DNA from: Caldicellulosiruptor morganii
GTDB lineage: Bacteria > Bacillota > Thermoanaerobacteria > Caldicellulosiruptorales > Caldicellulosiruptoraceae
Assembly: GCF_026810225.1 (NCBI RefSeq)
Contig: NZ_CP113865.1
Span: 1,322,001 to 1,386,000 of the forward strand
Length of the DNA: 64,000 bases
Reading direction: 5' to 3'
Shown here: piece by piece, positions 60,251-64,000 of the stretch
How the letters are laid out: each line of letters opens with the position of its first letter
How positions within the stretch are numbered: the stretch's first letter is position 1
Made by a program: the position numbers and the translations under genes
The notes under the pieces: model-generated
Told to the model about the DNA's origin: nothing
The model's input: only the letters and a program-made list of their open reading frames with translations
Databases searched by the model: none

Positions 60251-61873
60251 TTAATAATCATTCAGTGCTAAATTAATAAGATATCTCAGTTCTTCAAGAT
60301 TGTTGTTCAGAAGATTTAGTCTCTCCGGTGATATAGAGGCACTTTTTATATGTTCTTTTAGCCTGTACAATTCATCTTCAATGTCTTCAATCTGAGCCAA
60401 AATGGAAAGATTGATAAACGAAGGTGATGGAGAAAATAGTCTATCCTTTGTCACAATCTGATCTGGACCTATTTGGTAAAATTCGCCTCGTGCTGGAATA
60501 TGAACATCAACACCAAAGAGTCTTTCAAGTTCCCTGGCAAACTCAATCTGTGATTCTTTTTCACCATGCACAACAAAGATTTGTTTTGGTTTTTCTTTCA
60601 TCTTATCAATCCAGGTAATAAGTCCGTTTTTATCTGCATGTCCGGAATATGCTTCAATATACTCTATTTTTGCCCTGACCTCAATTTCTTCGCCAAATAT
60701 CTTCACTCTTTTTTGACCATCCAAAAGTCTTCTCCCAAGAGTGTTTGGCGCCTGATAACCAACAAATAGTATTGTGTTATTTTCTTTCCAGAGATTATGT
60801 TTTAGATGATGCTTTATCCGTCCCGCCTCGCACATTCCACTTGACGAGATTATTATACAGCTTTTTTCATAGTCATTTAGCATCTTAGATTCATCAGATG
60901 TGCAAACAAATTTCAGATTTTCAGGTTCAAGCGGATAAATTCCTTTTTTTATAAACTCTACAGCCTCTTCATCAAAGTAATCTATATGTCTTTTGTACAC
61001 ACTACTTGCAGAAGTAGCTAATGGACTGTCAACAAAGATTTCAACATTTTGAATCATTCTTGCTTTATCAGAACCACTACTTATCTCTTTTGCTATCTCA
61101 TATAAAATCTCCTGAGTCCTTCCAACAGTAAATGAAGGAATTATAACCTTACCGCCTTTTGAAATAGTATCACAAATTATACTTATCAGCCTTTTTGATT
61201 TGGTTTCCACATTTTCATGGAGTCTGTTGCCATAGGTACTTTAAATAAAAAGATAGTCACATCCATCTATTGTCGATGGATCTTTTAAGATAGGGACATT
61301 TCTGTTTCCCAAATCGCCAGAAAATACTAACTTATATTCTTTTCCATCTTCATTTAAATAAAGTTCAACTATTGCCGAACCCAGCATATGACCTGCATCT
61401 TTTAATACAAAGCGAAGATTATTATTTATTTCAACTACCTGATCATATTTTACACCTTTGAATAGTTCTAAGCATGAATAGGCATCTTCAATGGTATAAA
61501 GGGGTTTTAATTCCTCTTTCCCTTCTCTTTTCCTTTTTTTATTCTTCCACTCTATTTCACTTTCTTGAATATGAGCACTATCCGGAAGCATAATACCGCA
61601 CAAATCCGCAGTTGCATCAGTTGCATAGATTGTCCCTCTAAAACCATCTTTATAGAGCTTGGGAATTCTTCCACTGTGGTCAATATGAGCGTGAGATAGA
61701 ATCATAAAGTCAATATCCGAAGGATTAAAAGGAAATGTCTCAAAGTTAAGTTCATCTTCAGTACGTCCACCCTGAAACATACCACAATCAATCAAAAAAT
61801 TCTTCCCTTCAAACTCAAAATAGTAACATGAGCCTGTCACACTCTGAGCAGCACCTAAAAAGGTTACTTTCAA
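60251..61873 (-). pseudogene. Beta-CASP metallo-beta-lactamase RNase-like gene with in-frame stop
   Basis: The single frame of 541 codons is interrupted only by a TAA at 61243-61241. The first part (210 residues) has the MBL motifs LSHAHIDHSGR, DAGHMLGSA and FSGDLG. The second has the beta-CASP domain (KVIIPSFTVGRTQEILY, SGMCEAGRIKHHL, EAYSGHADKNGL and FVVHGEKES). The sequence reads YLFI-stop-STYGN, where family members read ESTYG; a GAA to TAA change at the conserved acidic residue explains it. A restart at 61210 could make only the C-terminal part. It is related to YsH/CPSF-type RNA hydrolases. The stop is either real or a base error. Confidence 0.85.
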
Positions 61874-61888
61874 AGTATTCTCTCCTCC

Positions 61889-62965
61889 TCATTTAATTTC
61901 AATTTTACCATATTGAGGTACTATTTCAAACCATGTATTACCTTTCAAAAGTTTAACTTCTTTGTTATCACTATCTTTTATTGTAAATGAGTTTTTCAGA
62001 TCGAATGTATAAATAACTGGAATAGTTTTCCCTTCCTGAAGCAAGTATCCCTTTCCTTTTGAGAAGTCCACTTCCTGTCTTCCTTTATCATCATTTTTTA
62101 TTGTGGCGTATTTGGCAACTAATATTATTAAATTTTTTGCAAAAAGCTGCAAGCCTTTTTCTTTGTCAGTATGAGGTTTGTCTTTTACAAATCTCATATA
62201 TACTTTTTTAACAGGGTCATACTCATACCTGACATAATACCAGCCTGAAAATTGTATTTTAACTTCTGAATTTTCTGAGGTATATTTATTTGTTACCTCT
62301 TCAGCCAAAGAATAGTACTTATAACTTTGCTGCTTTTTGTAACCTTTCTTTTCAAAATATTTAACAAGATTTTCCATAGTTGAGTACAGATTATGTGGAG
62401 CTTTCCTGTCAGATGTCCTGTAAAAAATTCCTCCACCTGTATAAATAGCATCAATGTGTGGAATATAATTTTGTTTAAAAAGTCTATAAGCCTGAGGGCT
62501 CCCCCCGCAGTGAACATAATATGCATTAAGTGACTTTGCTATCTGCATAAAATAAGGTCTGGCACTTCTGATTGGTCCCACTTTTTTTGGATATGTATGA
62601 TGGTAGATTGCCATTATACGTGTTGCTCCACCTTCTATTAGCGCTTCATATAAATACTCAGCCTGGCTTAACGACGATTGAGGAATTGCACCAGGCTCAT
62701 TGTTTATCATTACTGCAATAATCTGATGTTCATCTCCTTGATATACCGCCTCTCCAGTGAGTTTGCATGTGTGAGTATTAAGCTCGCTGACACTTGAAAT
62801 CCCCTGTTCTTGTTTTTTAGGTTGTGTAGCCTGTGATATATCAGGGCTTGTAGAAATAGAAGCTTTTTTCTTGCCACAGCCTGTTAACAAAACTAAAAGC
62901 AAAATTACCATGATTACAGTTGTAAAGACTTTATACAAAAAAACTTTTGAGCAACTACATTTCAT
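61889..62965 (-). CDS. DUF3048 lipoprotein (YerB-like)
   Basis: The 358 residues begin with a lipoprotein signal: basic start, hydrophobic stretch VIMVILLLVLL, lipobox LLTGC with Cys30. The DUF3048 region follows (VMINNEPGAIPQSSLSQAEYLYEALIEGGATRIMAIYHH, GPIRSARPYFMQIAKSLNAYYVHCGGSP). Members are surface proteins of unknown function in Firmicutes. It lies 15 bases from the beta-CASP gene and 18 from the DgkA-PAP2 gene. Confidence 0.88.
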   Translation of the reverse strand: MKCSCSKVFLYKVFTTVIMVILLLVLLTGCGKKKASISTSPDISQATQPKKQEQGISSVSELNTHTCKLTGEAVYQGDEHQIIAVMINNEPGAIPQSSLSQAEYLYEALIEGGATRIMAIYHHTYPKKVGPIRSARPYFMQIAKSLNAYYVHCGGSPQAYRLFKQNYIPHIDAIYTGGGIFYRTSDRKAPHNLYSTMENLVKYFEKKGYKKQQSYKYYSLAEEVTNKYTSENSEVKIQFSGWYYVRYEYDPVKKVYMRFVKDKPHTDKEKGLQLFAKNLIILVAKYATIKNDDKGRQEVDFSKGKGYLLQEGKTIPVIYTFDLKNSFTIKDSDNKEVKLLKGNTWFEIVPQYGKIEIK

Positions 62966-62983
62966 GCTTTCCCTCTTTTCTTT

Positions 62984-63682
62984 TTATTTTATCTTAAATA
63001 TCAAAAGTGTAACCAGAATACCAATAATCGCTCCTACAACTGTCTCCCAAATGCTATGAATCTTTGCCTCAACCCTGCTTTCCAGAACTAAAAATGCTAT
63101 AAAAAGAGCCAGGGTCACTACAATTAAATTGTTTGTAAGCATAATTATGGCAGTCGCTGCCGCAAAAGCTAAGGCTGTATGTCCACTGGGCATGCCACCC
63201 TGCATAAATTGTGTTCTATTGTTAATAGCTTTTACAACAATTATTACCATTGCTACTATAATAAGTGATAAAAATACTATGTGAAAAGAAATTCCTCTTA
63301 TATGTTTTAATGTTATTTCCAAAGGCAACCTCATCTTGTCATAAAACAGAAAATACCCAACAGTCAAAGCCAAAAGGGCGGTTACCAGAACAGCTCCAGC
63401 TGCTACATCCTTTGCAATCTTTGCCTTTGGCTCAAAGTCTTTTGCTATAAGGTCAATGGTGGCTTCTATGGCAGTGTTTATAAGCTCTGCTGTAATAACA
63501 AGTCCAATACAAAATAGAACTATTATTGTCTCAATTTTGTTTAATTTGAATACAATAGTAAACAGCAGAATTAAAAAAGCTATAAGAAAATGTATTTTCA
63601 TATTTCTCTGTGTCTTGAATGCAATAATTATTCCATTTATTGCATTATCGAAACTCTCAAGAAGTGTTCTTTTTGTCCTCAT
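62984..63682 (-). CDS. Fusion of diacylglycerol/undecaprenol kinase (DgkA) and PAP2 phosphatase
   Basis: The N-terminal half (about residues 1-120) is DgkA-like with ELINTAIEATIDLI and PKAKIAKDVAAGAVLV. This family phosphorylates undecaprenol or diacylglycerol in Gram-positives. The C-terminal half (about 135-230) is PAP2-like with GGMPSGHTALAFA and SRVEAKIHSIWETVVGA; the first PAP2 motif (KxxxxxxRP) is not recognisable. A kinase and phosphatase for lipid carriers in one protein may recycle undecaprenyl phosphate. It overlaps ybeY by 4 bases, and ybeY-dgkA adjacency is usual in Firmicutes. Confidence 0.88.
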   Translation of the reverse strand: MRTKRTLLESFDNAINGIIIAFKTQRNMKIHFLIAFLILLFTIVFKLNKIETIIVLFCIGLVITAELINTAIEATIDLIAKDFEPKAKIAKDVAAGAVLVTALLALTVGYFLFYDKMRLPLEITLKHIRGISFHIVFLSLIIVAMVIIVVKAINNRTQFMQGGMPSGHTALAFAAATAIIMLTNNLIVVTLALFIAFLVLESRVEAKIHSIWETVVGAIIGILVTLLIFKIK

Positions 63683-64000
63683 CTTGTCAATCCCATACCT
63701 TCTAAAACCATCTCTTCATATTTTCTCATAAGTTTTCTATCATTTTCTTCTAAATGATCAAAACCTAACAAGTGTAAAACCGAATGAACAGTCAAATATG
63801 CTATTTCTCTTTCCACCGAATGTCCAAATTCCTCTGCCTGCTCATAGGCTTTTTCAATCGAAATAACAATATCTCCAAGTGGAATTTCTTCCTCTACAAT
63901 TGTTATGTCTTCTTGTAGAATACCATTTTTAAACTCAAAAATAGGAAAAGACAGAACATCGGTTTCTCTGTCTATATTTCTGTAGTTTTTGTTTAACTCT
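63679..64000 (-). CDS. ybeY: Endoribonuclease YbeY, C-terminal part (5' end outside window)
   Basis: The frame runs from the window edge to a TGA at 63679. It contains TDVLSFPIFEF, PLGDIVISIEKA and the zinc motif HSVLHLLGFDH of YbeY, the enzyme for 16S rRNA 3' maturation and ribosome quality control. The stop overlaps the start of the DgkA-PAP2 gene (ATGA). About 106 residues are visible; the missing part should be some 50. Confidence 0.93.
   Translation of the reverse strand, partial: ELNKNYRNIDRETDVLSFPIFEFKNGILQEDITIVEEEIPLGDIVISIEKAYEQAEEFGHSVEREIAYLTVHSVLHLLGFDHLEENDRKLMRKYEEMVLEGMGLTR

Noticed and set aside
61210-61243. Beta-CASP gene as two functional genes
   Set aside because: The two parts are in the same frame separated only by a stop at a conserved codon, and the second part lacks a ribosome site; a broken single gene is the simpler reading.
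1-64000. CRISPR array, tRNA or rRNA genes
   Set aside because: No regularly spaced repeats, cloverleaf-like sequences or rRNA segments were seen on reading either strand.

Overview
The window looks like a piece of chromosome from an AT-rich, anaerobic, thermophilic Firmicute close to Caldicellulosiruptor. The evidence is AT-rich DNA, strong AGGAGG-type ribosome binding sites with many TTG and GTG starts, a multimeric NAD(P)-linked [FeFe] hydrogenase beside a sensory-type [FeFe] hydrogenase, a decayed sporulation gene (spoIVB), an IspH-S1 fusion, and a complete OLE RNA with its partner gene oapA. The genus is inferred from gene content, not from a database match. Almost every host gene lies on the minus strand; the main exceptions are two insertion sequences and two small genes near 58-60 kb.

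Layout, left to right. 1-12 kb: spoIVB (frameshifted), recN, argR, nadK, a HIT hydrolase, alaS, an AI-2E-type permease, a 52-residue membrane peptide, a PRC-barrel protein, ispH-rpsA, plsC and cmk. 12.2-16.6 kb: an IS110-family element whose long left end folds into a candidate bridge RNA, then aroH and a HutP-like gene, then a DDE-type IS with terminal repeats, a probable target duplication and a leader ORF. 16.6-25.6 kb: a histidine phosphatase, an RpiR regulator, a YpmA-like small protein, and a transcarboxylase-type biotin enzyme cluster split by a TnpB-type element that carries its own putative guide RNA; then agmatinase and spermidine synthase. 25.7-37.8 kb: a cell-envelope and division block reading maf-mreB-mreC-mreD-pbp2-minC-minD-minE-rodA-mgsA-steA-steB followed by two envelope glycosyltransferase-type genes. 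38-46.3 kb: the electron-bifurcating-type hydrogenase hndABCD with an embedded ATPase, preceded by a sensory module of two DRTGG proteins, an RsbW-like ATPase, an HsfB/HydS-type hydrogenase and a PHP phosphoesterase. 46.3-50.3 kb: tlyA, dxs, oapA and OLE RNA with its own promoter. 50.3-64 kb: a divergent-PAP protein, pcrA, pheT, pheS, mtaB, an HPr-like protein with no active-site histidine, aroC, two interrupted genes, a DUF3048 lipoprotein, a DgkA-PAP2 fusion and the end of ybeY.

How the parts fit: the central block sets rod shape and places the division septum. The hydrogenase block disposes of reductant as H2, and the adjoining sensor genes probably read redox or H2 state. Dxs and IspH feed isoprenoid synthesis. 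OLE RNA and OapA form the known membrane-associated stress ribonucleoprotein of extremophilic Firmicutes.

The points most worth a second look are the IS110 left-end RNA with possible guide loops, the OLE/oapA locus separated from argR-recN-spoIVB, the zinc-finger-less TnpB element inside the biotin-enzyme operon, the sensory hydrogenase module, and several single-base lesions (spoIVB twice, a beta-CASP nuclease, a small exported-protein gene) that are either real decay or sequence errors.
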